Below, one piece after another: positions 1-12,800 of a stretch of DNA of 64,000 nt. Source of the stretch: Blastobasis lacticolella (lineage: Eukaryota; Arthropoda; Insecta; Lepidoptera; Blastobasidae); NCBI GenBank assembly GCA_905147135.1, contig LR990053.1:14210501-14274500 (forward strand), read 5' to 3'. Numbering within the stretch: position 1 is the stretch's first letter; the number at the start of each line of letters is the position of its first letter. The notes beneath the pieces are model-generated. The model worked only from the letters and a program-made list of their open reading frames with translations, searched no databases and was not told where the DNA came from. A program made the translations under genes and the position numbers.

Positions 1-524
1 GCTTGTATCGCTGCCGAAGGAAGGCATTTCGAACATTTTCTGTAGTAAAAATAGTTGTATTGGATCATTATTAATTTTTAAAATTATTGTAAATTCAATA
101 AATAAACCTTAGTATAAAAAAATTGTTTAAATTAAAATTAAAACTTTTACAAAAAAAATGGTACCTATTCCAATGCAGCATGCATTGAATAGGTTAAGAG
201 AAGTAAACTAAATTTAGTGAACAATCTGTTTAAGATAGACAAGCACACGTACAATTGAGTTAAATTTAATCACTGTGTGCATTGGAATCGGCTCCCATGT
301 AAAAAGCAATAAGTTTTGCCATTTTGATGATGTAACAAAAATTTGTTAAAAACTGGGTTTTAAAGAAAAAACAATTTTTTGTCAACGATAGCAGCTACAA
401 TTTACCAAGTATCATACCATCCTGGAATCCTGACTAAATGCACCATTTTTTGACGTAACTCGCCAAACTCGCGTAGTACTTTTTTTTCAATACAGTCAGT
501 TAAACCTAGGCGATTTTTTATTTT

Positions 525-580
525 TAGATAGATAGATAGATAAACACTTTTGACGTCTAGTTTTGGGACACCCTGTATAA
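525..580. repeat. GATA microsatellite and TE-end motif
   Basis: A short run of GATA repeats (525-542) is followed by GGGACACCCTGTATAA, a motif common at the edges of insect repeats. The rest of 1-850 is AT-rich non-coding sequence in which I recognise no gene. Confidence 0.5.
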
Positions 581-889
581 TATTAAAAAATTAAATATAG
601 TACAGCAAAAGCAGGCCAGTCCACCTAGGCAGCACCCGTTCACGAGCATGACGCAAGGCCCAGCCATCGTCCAATTCAACCATATTTGAGGGAACAGAAC
701 GACCCGACCCCCACGCCACCACCAGGCAGACTTTTAAGTGAGCATGCACTGCCAATGTCGCAAATATTTAAAAAGATTTGTTATTGAACTACTATTCCAC
801 ATCAAGTCATCCTCGCCCAATTTACAAAATTGTAAATTTATTTATAAATAACTTCCTATACTTCCAACATAATTTGCCGCGTGGTGTCC

Positions 890-950
890 GGTAGAGTAGA
901 ATAGCACCAACCCCTTACACTCGTGGGTGTCGTACAAGACACCCTTTTAT
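890..950. repeat. dispersed repeat, copy 1
   Basis: The stretch containing CCCCTTACACTCGTGGG recurs at about 56610-56660 with the same flanking words. It is a dispersed repeat of the kind found near LINE/SINE ends in Lepidoptera. It lies directly upstream of the LINE coding remnant at 953. Confidence 0.45.
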
Positions 951-952
951 TT

Positions 953-1755
953 TTGACAGAAATAAAAACATTTATGACGACGTAAATAGGACTCTTTCGC
1001 AGTTGCATGAATGGTTTGAAATCAATAATTTATATCTGTACCCAAAAAAGACAAAGTGTGTGCTTTTTCAGATGCCGAATGTGAAAGTAGATAAGTTTGA
1101 TCTTGTTTTAGACAAAAATATTTTAACATTTACTGATTCCACTGTTTTCCTCGGTTTTACTTTGGATCAGAAACTACAATGGAAACATCAGCTTGCTACA
1201 CTGAGTAATAGATTGGGTTCTGTAATTTATGCAATTAAAAGAATTAAAAGTCTCACTGATATTGAAACAGCGAGAACTGTATATTTCAGCTATTTTCATA
1301 GCATAATGGCCTATGGATTAATGCTATGGGGTTCGGCCGCTGATATTCAAGATATCTTTATCTTGCAAAAGCGGACAATCAGATCCATATACAGTTTGGG
1401 TCCACGGGTCTCATTGAGAGATATTTTTAAAGAAATTAATATTTTAACCGTAGCATGTCAGTACATATATTTCAACCTTATTTACATATATAAAAATAAC
1501 TTTAATTATAGTAAAAAATTAGATACTCATAATTACAATACCAGACACAGGAACAGGTTGGTCACTGAACGCTTCAGATTGACAAAAGTGAAGTCTTCAT
1601 TTGTTGGCCACTGTGTTCTTTTTTATAACAAATTACCGCAGGACATCCAGGAATTGCCTCTTCATAAGTACAAATCTTGGCTTAAGAGCAAACTACTTAA
1701 GAAATCATACTATAAAATTGCCAACTTCATCGAGGACAAAAATCCCTGGACATGA
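953..1755 (+). mobile_element. 5'-truncated CR1/Jockey-type LINE, C-terminal part of the reverse transcriptase
   Basis: The reading frame is open from about 953, with a 250-codon methionine-initiated part at 1003-1755. It encodes the C-terminal part of a non-LTR retrotransposon polymerase: a thumb-like stretch (FLGFTLDQKLQWKHQ), then VYFSYFHSIMAYGLMLWG, ILQKRTIRSIYSLGPR, and the terminal YNTRHRNRL and SFVGHCVLFYNKLPQDIQ motifs typical of animal LINEs. The endonuclease and the catalytic RT core are missing upstream, so this is a 5'-truncated insertion. The lack of internal stops suggests it is fairly young. The clade call (CR1/Jockey group) is by recognition only. Confidence 0.8.
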
Positions 1756-2915
1756 CCCTAGCGTGAGCTGAAATGATAATAAGGAATTTAATAACAGTAT
1801 AAACTTAGGGACTATATTCAATGATATTTACATAATAATATTAATACATGCAGTAAGTGTATTGTTTTAATTAATTTAAATTAACTATTGACTTCAATAT
1901 ACCTACATGACATAATACTTAAATACATGACATAGTACATGATACTTACCAGCGGACATTTCACTTTCAACATAAATGCGTATTTAGAGGGAATTATATG
2001 TTCCAGCTTTTTGTATATCTCTGTACTCTGTATTCCTTAGTGTTTTCTGCTTGAATTACTGTGTTGTCGAGTAATTAATTTTGTATAAAATAACCTATAA
2101 AGAGAAAGTTAGGTTATTAAACTGAAATTGTGACTGCTTTTTTTACATTTCTTTGCATTGTACTTATCGTAAAGGAGTATGTACTTACCATAGGGTATGT
2201 TACTGTTTGTTTTTAACTCACTAAATTCAGTATCTATTTACATATTTAGTAAATAGTGATATTTTCAGAGAAATTGTATTGGTTAATCACATTACAGGCG
2301 AGCGGCATCATCGATGCGCTCCGTGGCGGGGTGACATATCAAATGACATTACGTGTCTGTCAATGTCACAGTGTCGCGGACAAAGAATAAAATCTTTGAC
2401 CGCGGAGTCTATTTTCTGTTTTCTTTTTTATATGGCCCTACATACTAGCCAAGAAACCGTTGTCCGCTCGATGGTACCGTTGTTCCTAGCGTTCATTTTA
2501 TATTATATTTATGATTATGACTATCATAAGTGTTTGTGAAAACCTAAACTGAATAAAAATATTTGGGTTTGAGTTTATCAAAAATATATTGACATGAGAA
2601 GGTTAATATATCAATTTCTTTAATCAATTCTTTGAGCGAATCACGTCGACGTAATCCATATATTGCTCTTACAGCTCGTTTTTGTAACGACCACGAATGA
2701 AATTACTTACCGATGAAAAGATAATCCAGGCGCGGGTTCCCGCGGAACTGTCCACATGTGGAGTGCGCTTTACCTTGAGCAGCTTGTCGAACGTTCAAAA
2801 CATTGCGCTCTTCATTTTCTTAGAGCTTATATGAATAGACGAAAAAACGGAATAGCAAGATTCATTATCATTGTAGAGTGAGCGAACAGGGAATATTTGT
2901 GATTTGTGTTTAGTC
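1756..2915. other. AT-rich intergenic sequence
   Basis: This stretch probably begins with the 3' UTR of the LINE (to about 2130). After that I see AT-rich DNA with no supported gene. The short open frame at 2279-2539 has no recognisable domain and begins with a non-ATG codon. Confidence 0.4.
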
Positions 2916-2924
2916 TGGTATGTC

Positions 2925-3035
2925 TGTGCTGCTACCATCATACAAATTATAAAAAGATTACTAAAATTGTAGAAGCGCCATCTATTGATGCTTTTTGAAA
3001 CCAACTATCAATACCTACTGGAAAACTCCTCCATA
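2925..3035 (-). repeat. dispersed repeat, inverted relative to its copy at 51735-51850
   Basis: Read on the minus strand, this segment (GGAGTTTTCCAGTAGGTATT, then GGTTTCAAAAA and AGATGGCGCT) matches 51740-51850 on the plus strand with few differences. It is a medium-age dispersed repeat of unknown class, probably a MITE. Confidence 0.6.
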
Positions 3036-3369
3036 AGAATGGTCTAATCAGCTCTAAATTGAAAAATCGCATGATAACAAGAATTAAACGCAATAGCTGT
3101 CAAAATTAATGTTGCCAGCAAAGAAAATTTAAGGAATGTCGGTAGAATTGATGGTACAATTATAACATTTTTCCGGCTGATTAGTTGAAAAATCTCTTTT
3201 TATAAGTTGTTGATATATTCGTGACATTTTAGAGCTTTAATGCACTTTTTTCATTGTATAGTTTCTTTTATTAGAATTCAAATAAACTTTTATTTGTACT
3301 GGTATAAAATAGAACGCAATGATTTGAAGCTGAAAAAATAAAATCACGTGTGACACTTCATTGGCCGCC

Positions 3370-3802
3370 GTCAGATGTCGCCAGTGGTCTTTCTAAAAGT
3401 CATGGCGGATCTTTTTAACTAATTTTTATAGATTTGCCGTAAATCGTGGGTAGAATTTTATCTACCGGCGTCGAAATAATAGTAATTACTCGTAGGTACG
3501 GTGAGTGTCCAACGATAAGAAATATTTCGCCACTGTCGACGGCCAGATTCGCCATTTATTTTCGAAGACATTTGACGGATCGTCTCATATTTCGGTGCTT
3601 CAGTGAACGGAGATTCACTAGTTTTCGACGTCGTACCGTACTGTAATAATCGAATACTTTAGTATGACGCAATAGCCGCCTGCAGAAGTCAGGCGTCACA
3701 AGATTATACGGGCGAGACAGGTCCGTACCTGGTAGGAATCGGTGAGTCGCCGGCTGAGGCCGTATGTGACCGGTGTCGAACACTCAACGAGGCGAGGCGG
3801 CA
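3370..3802 (+). promoter_or_regulatory. probable promoter and 5' UTR of Gld2
   Basis: GC and CpG content rise sharply from the AT-rich flank toward the first Gld2 coding exon. A YY1/pho-like ATGGCGGAT motif occurs near 3402. Donor-like sequences (GGTGAGTG at about 3499 and GGTGAGTC at about 3741) suggest that a 5' UTR intron is possible. No TATA box or transcription start is demonstrable, so this rests on position and composition. Confidence 0.35.
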
Positions 3803-6800
3803 ATGAACGAGGGGTCGCCAATGATGTACCATGGAGGCGGTGCGTATGGCGCCCCCGGGCCGGTGTATGTGGTGGCTGGACAGGCGGAGCGCGCGGCGCG
3901 GCACTATCCCCTGGATGTGCTGCAGACGCTCGGCGCTCGCGGTCCGCCGCCCACCGCCACGCCGCGACGCTGCTGGCCGCGACGCGACCGCCACGCAATG
4001 CCCGCCCCGCCGCCCGGGCAGCCTCCAGGCCACTCCAGACAGGACGCCACCGCTTTCGGCTACGACTCCGACGATTCAAGCCTCTCCAGCAATGCCTCTG
4101 GTTCCAACAAATCAGGTGACAAAGGTACCTACCCTCACATCTCTCTAGCTAGAATATTGATATTTGTTCTAATTCATATCTGCAGATGGGGACTTTTTTG
4201 TCTTATTAGATTTTTTAATGCAAGCCTGCCTATCTATTACTATTTTAAATAGGTACTATGCTTTGATTTTTACCTAGTTCGCAATTCATCATTATTTCAT
4301 GTTACCCTCGAAGTGTGTAGGTACCTATTACAATGATCAACAAATAAATTAATACATTCAGCAAAGAACATAAAACACAAAATTTACTTTTAAAACCAAA
4401 GTACATAATGTAATCAAATCAGTAACATTATAGTACCAAGGCACAAAATAAACCAAATTTTTTAAATTGATAATACACGTAGGCTGTTAACATTAGTTGA
4501 GATAACATTTTTGAATATCTAAGTGATGTAACCTTGTCAAGTAACTGATAAATAAATGTTTAGTCAACAATTTGAGTACAAATCTTGGCATCTGTGGTTC
4601 TGTACTTTTTATTACATGAAACTGATAGGCCAGTTTGCACATCCCATCATATAATAAGCCATATGGGCTACTGTTACAGCTTACCATCAGTTGGGCTGTC
4701 TGCTTTAATTGTTACTCTGGTTTAAATATACTTATGCCCAATTGTACTAAACTTAAGTTGTACTTAGGCATTCCTAAGCATTTAAATATCACAATATCTG
4801 TCATAAATAAAATTGGGAGTGACTTAGTGAGTTCAGTTTACACTCAAAGTTGGTGATAATGCATTGTTTATTCTTATAAGAAATTTCGGAAATCAACTTA
4901 AGCATCACCGTAATTTTAGTGCTATTGGGCATTGACGACCATTAAGAAGACAACCCACATGTGCGAGAGCTGTACCTATTGTCCATAACATTTATGATTC
5001 ATACACTCAATTTTAATTTTAAGAAATTTTAACCAAAGGTTCATTGAAACTGAGGACTAAATATGTTTTGGGTTATTTCGATTTGTTGCATACATCTTTT
5101 TGAGGGAATAAATGCTCTTTAAATCATAGTTAACTAAGGTATAATATCCATTTGCCCTTCACACAAGAACAAAACAAAGTAATTACCAACATTGAATAAA
5201 TAATATTTTATTGGTGTATGTAATTGTAACTATGTACATTTTATTGAAAAAACAGTTTCTATTCAAAAATAATTTATTTGTCTTGAAACAGATGTTACAA
5301 ATTGTGTAACATCTGTTTCAAGACGACAACAACTCATAAATAGTATATATTTATCTAACTACATAAATTATCTACTGCTACACACCACACACATCAGCCC
5401 ATAACCATCCATTGCTGGACTTGAGTCTCCACCACATTAGCGGAGGGCATTGCCAACAGGGTATTCTAATTATACAATGCTTTATAGGTCTGCTACCAAT
5501 CATTATCACTGCCATTTACCTCTGACATGGTTTAGAAATTCATGCCTAATAATTGATACAAAAAGAATGTAGGTGGATTATTATTAAAATTGAAAATAAT
5601 ACACAATGCAATTTTGTTATAAAATCTACTTAGAAAACTTTTTCAGCCTAAATGCTTAAAGAGCTTCAACAGTAATTATTTGATTCAATTGTTAGTTTCA
5701 TTGAAACGAAAAATGTTATTGTTTGTCAAGAAGGTAGTAGGACATGTCTATTTATTTCTAAGATGCATTATGTAGCTACCCTCTAAATTTTTACTACCCA
5801 CTTGTAATAGGTAATAAAATGTGAAAAATAATTGCTACTAAAATAAACACAATCTCCATCACCACCAAATAAAATTAGTGTTGGCAAAAGTAATAACTTC
5901 TGTCAAAGTGCAAAAAGTAAAGATAATAGCGACAATAATGAGACATTATAATCAATAAATATCAAGGCAAGCATCAATAGATATTTAAGCATCAAAATTC
6001 ATCCCCAAAAGATGTAAATTCCAGCCATCTAAAATTTTGTGATTAGACCATACAAAGGGTTGTAATATGTGCAACTTGAGAAGTACATAACATATTTAAA
6101 TAAATAACTGATGCATAATTAAATAAATACCTTATATACCTCTTTAACCTGCGTAGGTAGTGTAGGTATTTCTCGCTCAGGACCTGTTTGGTCAGCTGTC
6201 GCCTGTTGTCAACAACACCGGATTACAAATATTGATTTTAGGTTTCTATGCCTCGAGAGTTCTAAATTTTAATTCTTGACAACGAAGACGCTCGTAATTC
6301 TTCGTGATTATAATTAAAAATTCGACTATTGGCCGTGAGGTCGTAAATAAAAAGCTATGAAAATAAAGAAAAGTCTCACCCCAACACAAATATAGGAAAG
6401 TATAGGAATATCAATTTATGTTTCAGTCACGTATTCGGTTCGGAAATTTTCATATTTCATGTTTCGTCTTTCGTCCTTATCGCCCTTCGCCTAGCGTCTC
6501 GTCCCGCGCCTCCGTCTCCTCTTCATCTTCATTCTCATCCTCATCCTCAGCTTCTAATTGGATTCGACTCTGATTAAAAAAAAAACTATTTGAAGTAAGA
6601 TTTCACGTCTTGAATACGAATCGTTAACGTGTCAGTGCATAAACGTCTATAGAATTACTAGGACGGTCAAACCGGATAAAAAACGTTCGAATTCGAACCG
6701 AATACGTGTAGTACTAAGAGTTCGTAAACGCCCTTACGCTGGCTATTCACCTTCATGAAACACCTATCAATCGGCCGGCATGACAAGAATAGGCTCGACC

Positions 6801-9800
6801 CCGCCAATTTGGCATGACGTCTTTCTAAAAGTTCTCTCTACACACGGGCACATGTCTTGACAAGCCTGTTTTTATCATATCAGTCGGCATGAAGGTGAGT
6901 CATGTCACTAAGGACACCTGTCGATGAATGACGGTGTTGTCACGGAATCCTTCGACACGAACTTCTGACGATTGCGTGCCCACGTCAAGTAGATCCTAAT
7001 TATTAGGATGCTTCACGAGTCTCGTCTTTGGCGCTCGTACAATCAGCATCAGAATAATCGAAACAAGCTGATGAAAGTGATCTTGTTGAGATTACTTTGA
7101 TCAGTTTGTTATTGAAAGAATTTTCTCCTCCTATTACTTACTTACTTACTGCGCTGGCTCAGCTACCCAAAGCGGATCTTAGCCTCCGACACTAGATATC
7201 GCCATATCTTCCTATCCTGCGCCATCTTCTGCCTAGATTCCTAGTGCGCAGGTCTTTCAGGACTTCATCTATCCAGTGATATCTGGGTCGCCCGACCGGT
7301 CGCCGTCCGCCCGGCCGACCCACATATGCTCTCCTTATAGCACGATCCTCCCCCATCCTCTCCACGTGGCCAAGCTAATGCAGCCTTGTGGTGTTGATCT
7401 CTTCCAATTACGACCCGATCCCCTCCTATTGGCCAAAGTAAATTTTTCTACTATTTTTGTTCATATAATCTGTTTGCTTTAATATTTCTGAAGCTACATT
7501 AAGGATTAGGATAGGTTAATATCTTGAGCATTTTTGACACAGTAGCAGAAGGTTTTCGCAGGCTTTTTTATAGGTAAAGTCGCCAACACTGCACAGCCAC
7601 GTGCATTGCTCAAGAAGTTTCTTACTGCAAGACCTACTCGTATCTTGTACATGGCCGAAAAATTTGCTCACAAGTTAGGGTAGGGTTCTTTACACGAGTG
7701 CAACTACCGATGCCGCGAAGCACGACAGCAAAAGCTTTAATGGGCGATTGGCCGAAAAATCAATTGCGAAAAGCCTTTAAAAAGTGATTGTTCATTTGTG
7801 GCACTATAATTCAATAGCTTAAGAGAGGTAGGGCATAGCGGGGTATCTCGTTCGAATTGGAGCCGCCCGACTGGGGAAGTACCTCCACCTTACAGAATAT
7901 CGCAGCTAAATAATACTCTAATAGTATTGTGTTTCTGCCGGTGAGTAAGGTTTCCAGTGCTCCATGGGGTGGGGATTTGGGGAACCGCGGCTTTGGCAGT
8001 GGAGTGGCATTTGCCTTTTGCTGCCAGAGCAACGTGTTATAGAGGTAGGCAACGCATTGGCGATACTCTTGGTGTTGCTAATGTCTATAGGCAGTGGTGA
8101 CCGCTTTCCATCAGGTGGCCCGCTTGCCTGTTTGCCTACAGTATGACATATTAAAAAAAAAAAAAAACGATACCAAAAAAGCGTATTTCGCACAAATGAT
8201 ACTTCTTCACTCCGCCTTCGTGGTATCGTGATTCGCGACATCGTCATTCGCACTCGTGTAGTGAACCCGTCTCGGTTTGCTACGTAGGGGGTCCCAGATT
8301 CGACTCCCTACCGCACAGTACCTACCTAATAAATAACTAAAATGATCCGCTTTCCTACTTTTACTCTTCGTTTTCCCCGGCCAGCATCCTCCCGTCGTAC
8401 GTCGTAGGCCAATGGCTCTCGTAACCGACTCGGCGAGGTCCATCAGCCACCAAATTGCCAAATAGAACATAAACGTAAAGCTGACGAGTGAAAAGGCGAT
8501 ATAATTAGTAGTTGAGCGACTGCGATGCATTGTAACAGAATGCTGACGTTCAATTTGAGTTAGGCGGATAGGTCCGTGGGCCAAAACATTATGATTGCTC
8601 TTTTTAAAGGCACGTAACTCGTATCCTACCGAATATGACGAAAATCGTCCCGTGACCATGATGCATGCAACTGCGTCGAAATATCGGATTACCCGTAAAC
8701 AAAGGTACGCGGTAGGAAACCCGGAACATAGCTTTAAAATGTGTGACAATAACCGCGTTAGTTTAGAAATAGACATAAACAGCACTTTATTTCGATCCAC
8801 ATTACATCCTTAACCTAAGGTTAGTACAGTAAATTACAAGATTGAAAATAAAGTAAAACCAACCAGAGATGTAACGGAAACCGAAATTAAACATTGTATT
8901 AATTACTTTATTTATTTATTAAATGATTATTATATTACGATTGCTTATTCCCCCGTGTGGTGTCAGCGGACGGCGCGTTGCGCGCGGGCGCGGGCGCGGC
9001 GGAGGCGGGCCGCGACCGCAGCCGGCGCCGGGAGCCGCGGCACGCGTACGCGCGCCGGATCGCGCCCGACCGCTACCTCAACGGCGCGTACCCGTTCCAG
9101 ATCAAGTTCACGCCGGAGGACTTGCTCAATGGTACGTGGATTGGGACTGGTGCAATTTGACGGCGGTGAAGGCATCCGCTTTCCTTGGGTTGCGGATGTC
9201 CTGCGGGGCTATTGTCTAACTCAGTTGGCAACTGAATTTGACATTAGATAATTCTAGGCCACTGGCTATTCATCATCATCATCATATCATCAGCCAGAAG
9301 ACGCCCACTGCTGGGCATAGGCCTCCCCCAGAGATCTCCACAAAGACCGGTAATGTGCTTTCTACCTTCTACGGTACCTGCGATCCTTACCAAGTCGTCG
9401 GTCTACCTTGTAGGAGGTCTACCCACGCTGCGTCTTCCGGTACGTGGTCGCCACTCGAGAACTTTACTGCCCCATCGGCCGTCTGTTTTTCAAGCTATGT
9501 GCCCTGCCAACTGCCACTTCAGTCTGGCAATCCTTAGAGCTATGTCGGTGACCTTGGTTCGCGGTTAAGCGGACCACTGGCTATTGCTTTAACAAATTCG
9601 TGTAAAATTATTATATGTCAAATTCAGTTGTCTACTGAGATAGCTAATAGCCCATCTGCACAGTTAGCATGAGTGTGCCCGTGACACAGCTCGCGTCGCT
9701 AGAGAGCGTTTCTTTTCTTCTCTTAATACTAAGACGAAAGAGACAGCAGTATCTATGTCGCGCCTTTTCAGAGCACACTTGTACTAACCGTGCTGGACGA

Positions 9801-12800
9801 CGACGGTGGACCGTCCGTCCGTCCTAGACAATAAGAAGCCATTGCCAACTGTTTTTTACCCAATGTTGTTTCAGCCGCACTCTTATTGTTGTGGAATAGT
9901 GCGTCCTTTATTAATCGGCATGAAGTTTGCCGTGAGTAACGAAGTGACAGTGTTGCTGTAAAACTGTTGCCCGTTTAGAAGCCCTACCCATTTGATACCT
10001 ATTTGCCTCTAGATGCTTGTGTGAAGATCTGTTTTTTTAACTGCAATCATGATGTGTCCTACGTCCTGCGACTTGATCTGTGCCATACGCGCCTGCAACA
10101 GCAATGATCACATTCGATGCTATCTCAACTCGCCATTAAGCGCAGAGATATGGCAAAACTCTCCGCTTATCTAGAGCAGGCTCAAATCCAGCAGTGGACT
10201 GGCAAAGACTGTTGATGATGGTTTCGCAACACTAAGATTTTTTCCTTTCGTCGTGGTGACTGACGCTTATAACGTGTTCTAACAAGATGTAAATTGTGTT
10301 CTCCAGGCTCGGAATACGACACATTATCACAAGAGATATGGGACAAGTTCATTAAGTCGCAGCAAACTGAGGAGACATTCCGGAATAAGATGAACCTCTG
10401 GAGATACCTCTATCACGCCATCAAGGTAACGCCATTAATATTTATATTATTTCGGATATCCAATACTTGAGAATCCTCTCTAAGCAACGCCATCTAGCGA
10501 GGCTCTACCAACTACACTTTTTACTTTTTAAACTAGCTGTCACAAAATCGCCCATTGTATGTGTTCAATTTCCCTTTGAGATAAAACTTAGTATATTTAT
10601 CAAGTACGGAAATGCGGTTTAGGAGCGTTTGTACTTGGTAACCTAACCGACATTTATGTTGGAAATCCCTTTGCGTGGAGGTAAGAAGAAAAAAACAAAT
10701 ATAACAACATATTTTACGCAATGCAATTATAGATGCACTAGATTGCAGAATGGACCCATTTAATTTCTTTAATAAGATGTATTCAAATTACCTATCCCCA
10801 TTATCCGTATACCTATAGAAGGTGCGAGCAATCGAACCGCAACTTTATTTGCTCTGCATACAATTGAAATCAGCATGGCAAATTCAAACTGTGCTTTTAT
10901 TTTGCTATGCCATTTTCTGCCGTATGTGACACAAATAAGGCTGCAACTCGATCGCTCTCACCCCCGGCGATACTGATTGTGGGGGGTAGCGGGAATACAC
11001 ATGGTGCAATGTAACCTTAGAGAATGCTAGCGGAACGGCACTCACTGAACTGAACATATTGATTGCTATTATTATATTAGCTCATGCGAAGGATTTTTTC
11101 GCAAATCGGAGTCATCCTACGCAGCTTAGACTGCTCCGCCCCGCGTCAGCAAATGGCATTGAGTGAAGCTTAAGCACTACTTATGACACTGGGGCAACGC
11201 CAATCTAGGAGGCAGCTAGACAGTTGATGTTAATCCTTGCGTAGTAAAAAATAAAGTCGCTTTCTGGATGTACAGGAGAGCCGATATTGATCGGAGGACC
11301 GACCACGAAAGCTACTCTATTTTACAGTAGAAGTAGATACAACTGTCTAGCAGCCTCCTTACTATATAATAGCACGCTACTAGCGCGCTGCGGCGTGACC
11401 GCGGTTTGTATGGCTTGTATGACCTTCTGCTAGACTTATTATTGTGTGTCAGTATCCCCATTTGGTGGACTTATTCTCTCGTTTATTGCCCCCCAGTCGA
11501 TATTCCCCCGGTACGGGCTATACGTGGTGGGCTCGACGATGTCGGGCTTCGGGCTGGACTCGTCGGACATGGACCTGTGCCTGTTCGTGCGGCCGCTGGA
11601 CAACGTGGACGCGCGGAGCCACGCGCTGCTGCACCTCAACTACATACTCACCTACATCAAGGGGTTCGATCCCAGTGAGTATACATCCTTTTTTTTCTTT
11701 TATGCCACTGAGGCCCGCTTGCACCGAATTCTTAAACACGTTTTAAAATGATGTTTAACGTTTTTTTGTATGAAGCTTTTTGTTTAAGTATTAGCTTAAA
11801 TGCGTGTATGAATTTGGTGCAAACCGCCCGAGCTTACGGCCTGACTGGTGTAATACCAATGTAATCTACATACTTGAATAGCTTAATATAGTGTTACCAA
11901 ACAACACCATGTCCGGATTTTGTAAATAAAATATCTAAAAATAGCTGGACAACATTTAGACTCACTTTCCAAAAAGATGAACGGCCGTTTTCACTAAACT
12001 TAGAAATCGCCTAAACTCCGTCTTATGCGCTGATTACATTTGACTGAATTCAGTAGCCTAAATTCAAAAGCACAAAGCATGAGAGCAAATCAACGTGGAT
12101 AAATATTGCCCATCAAGTAAGGTCCACTTTTGTATCACGGCTTTTGAAAAGCGGAGCGACACGTAACATAACTGTTTACAAACTTTATTAAAACTTTTTT
12201 TTTTATACTTGTACCCCAGACGCAGAGCTGATCCAGGCGAAGGTGCCGATCCTGAAGTTCCGCGACGCGCGGCACGGGCTACAGGTGGACCTGAACTGCA
12301 ACAACGTGGTCGGCATCCGGAACACCAACCTGCTGTACTGCTTCTCGTGCGGTGAGACACCACACACTCGACACTCGAGCGAACGAATGGAAAAACAAAT
12401 TTAGTATGACAATCGAACCCCCTCAATCTTTCTCTCGAGAGCTCGCTTAACTTTCCCTTTTAATTTTGACGTTTGAAAAGAGATTGATTAACGTAATCCT
12501 AATTCAATAAATACTATTTTCAATTTCATTTCACCGCCAAAAAAGCAAAGGCGCCGCCATCGAAATGAACAGTGAAATGAAATAGCATGGTTCAACAGAA
12601 TTTAGGGCGCCGTTAAACTAGTAGCAGACTCCGATTTGGCTGGAGCCAACCAACCGTCAGTTGCAGTCTATATGGGTGTACTCTCATTGAGATAACAAGC
12701 TACCGACCCGGATCAGTTCGATCAGTCGAGTGTCGTTCGCCTGGCTAGATAGCGTTACTAGTTCACACCATTCTAAATTGCACTGATACCGAACAGGTGG

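Larger units (their letters stand above)
4125..8966 (+). other. Gld2 intron 1
   Basis: This 4.8-kb intron is mostly AT-rich. It contains SINE and LINE pieces listed separately. A tRNA-like promoter segment may lie near 8255-8335, with box-B-like GATTCGACTCC in a SINE-like context. I found no further exon that would keep frame between exon 1 (phase 1) and exon 2. Confidence 0.6.
11497..12351 (+). other. Gld2: Gld2 exons 4-5: catalytic Asp triad
   Basis: Exon 4 (11497-11674) encodes the G-S-T turn and the D-x-D pair of the polymerase-beta fold (Asp226, Asp228). Exon 5 (12220-12351) encodes KVPILKFRD and VDLNCNN with the third Asp (285). All metal-binding residues are present, so the enzyme is predicted to be active. 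Confidence 0.9.

Noticed and set aside
3696..4079. Overlapping minus-strand frames opposite Gld2 exon 1
   Set aside because: GC-rich shadow frames; the plus-strand frame splices in phase with conserved downstream exons.
5280..5324. A microRNA precursor
   Set aside because: Arms of 20 bp and a 5-nt loop are too short for a Drosha/Dicer substrate.
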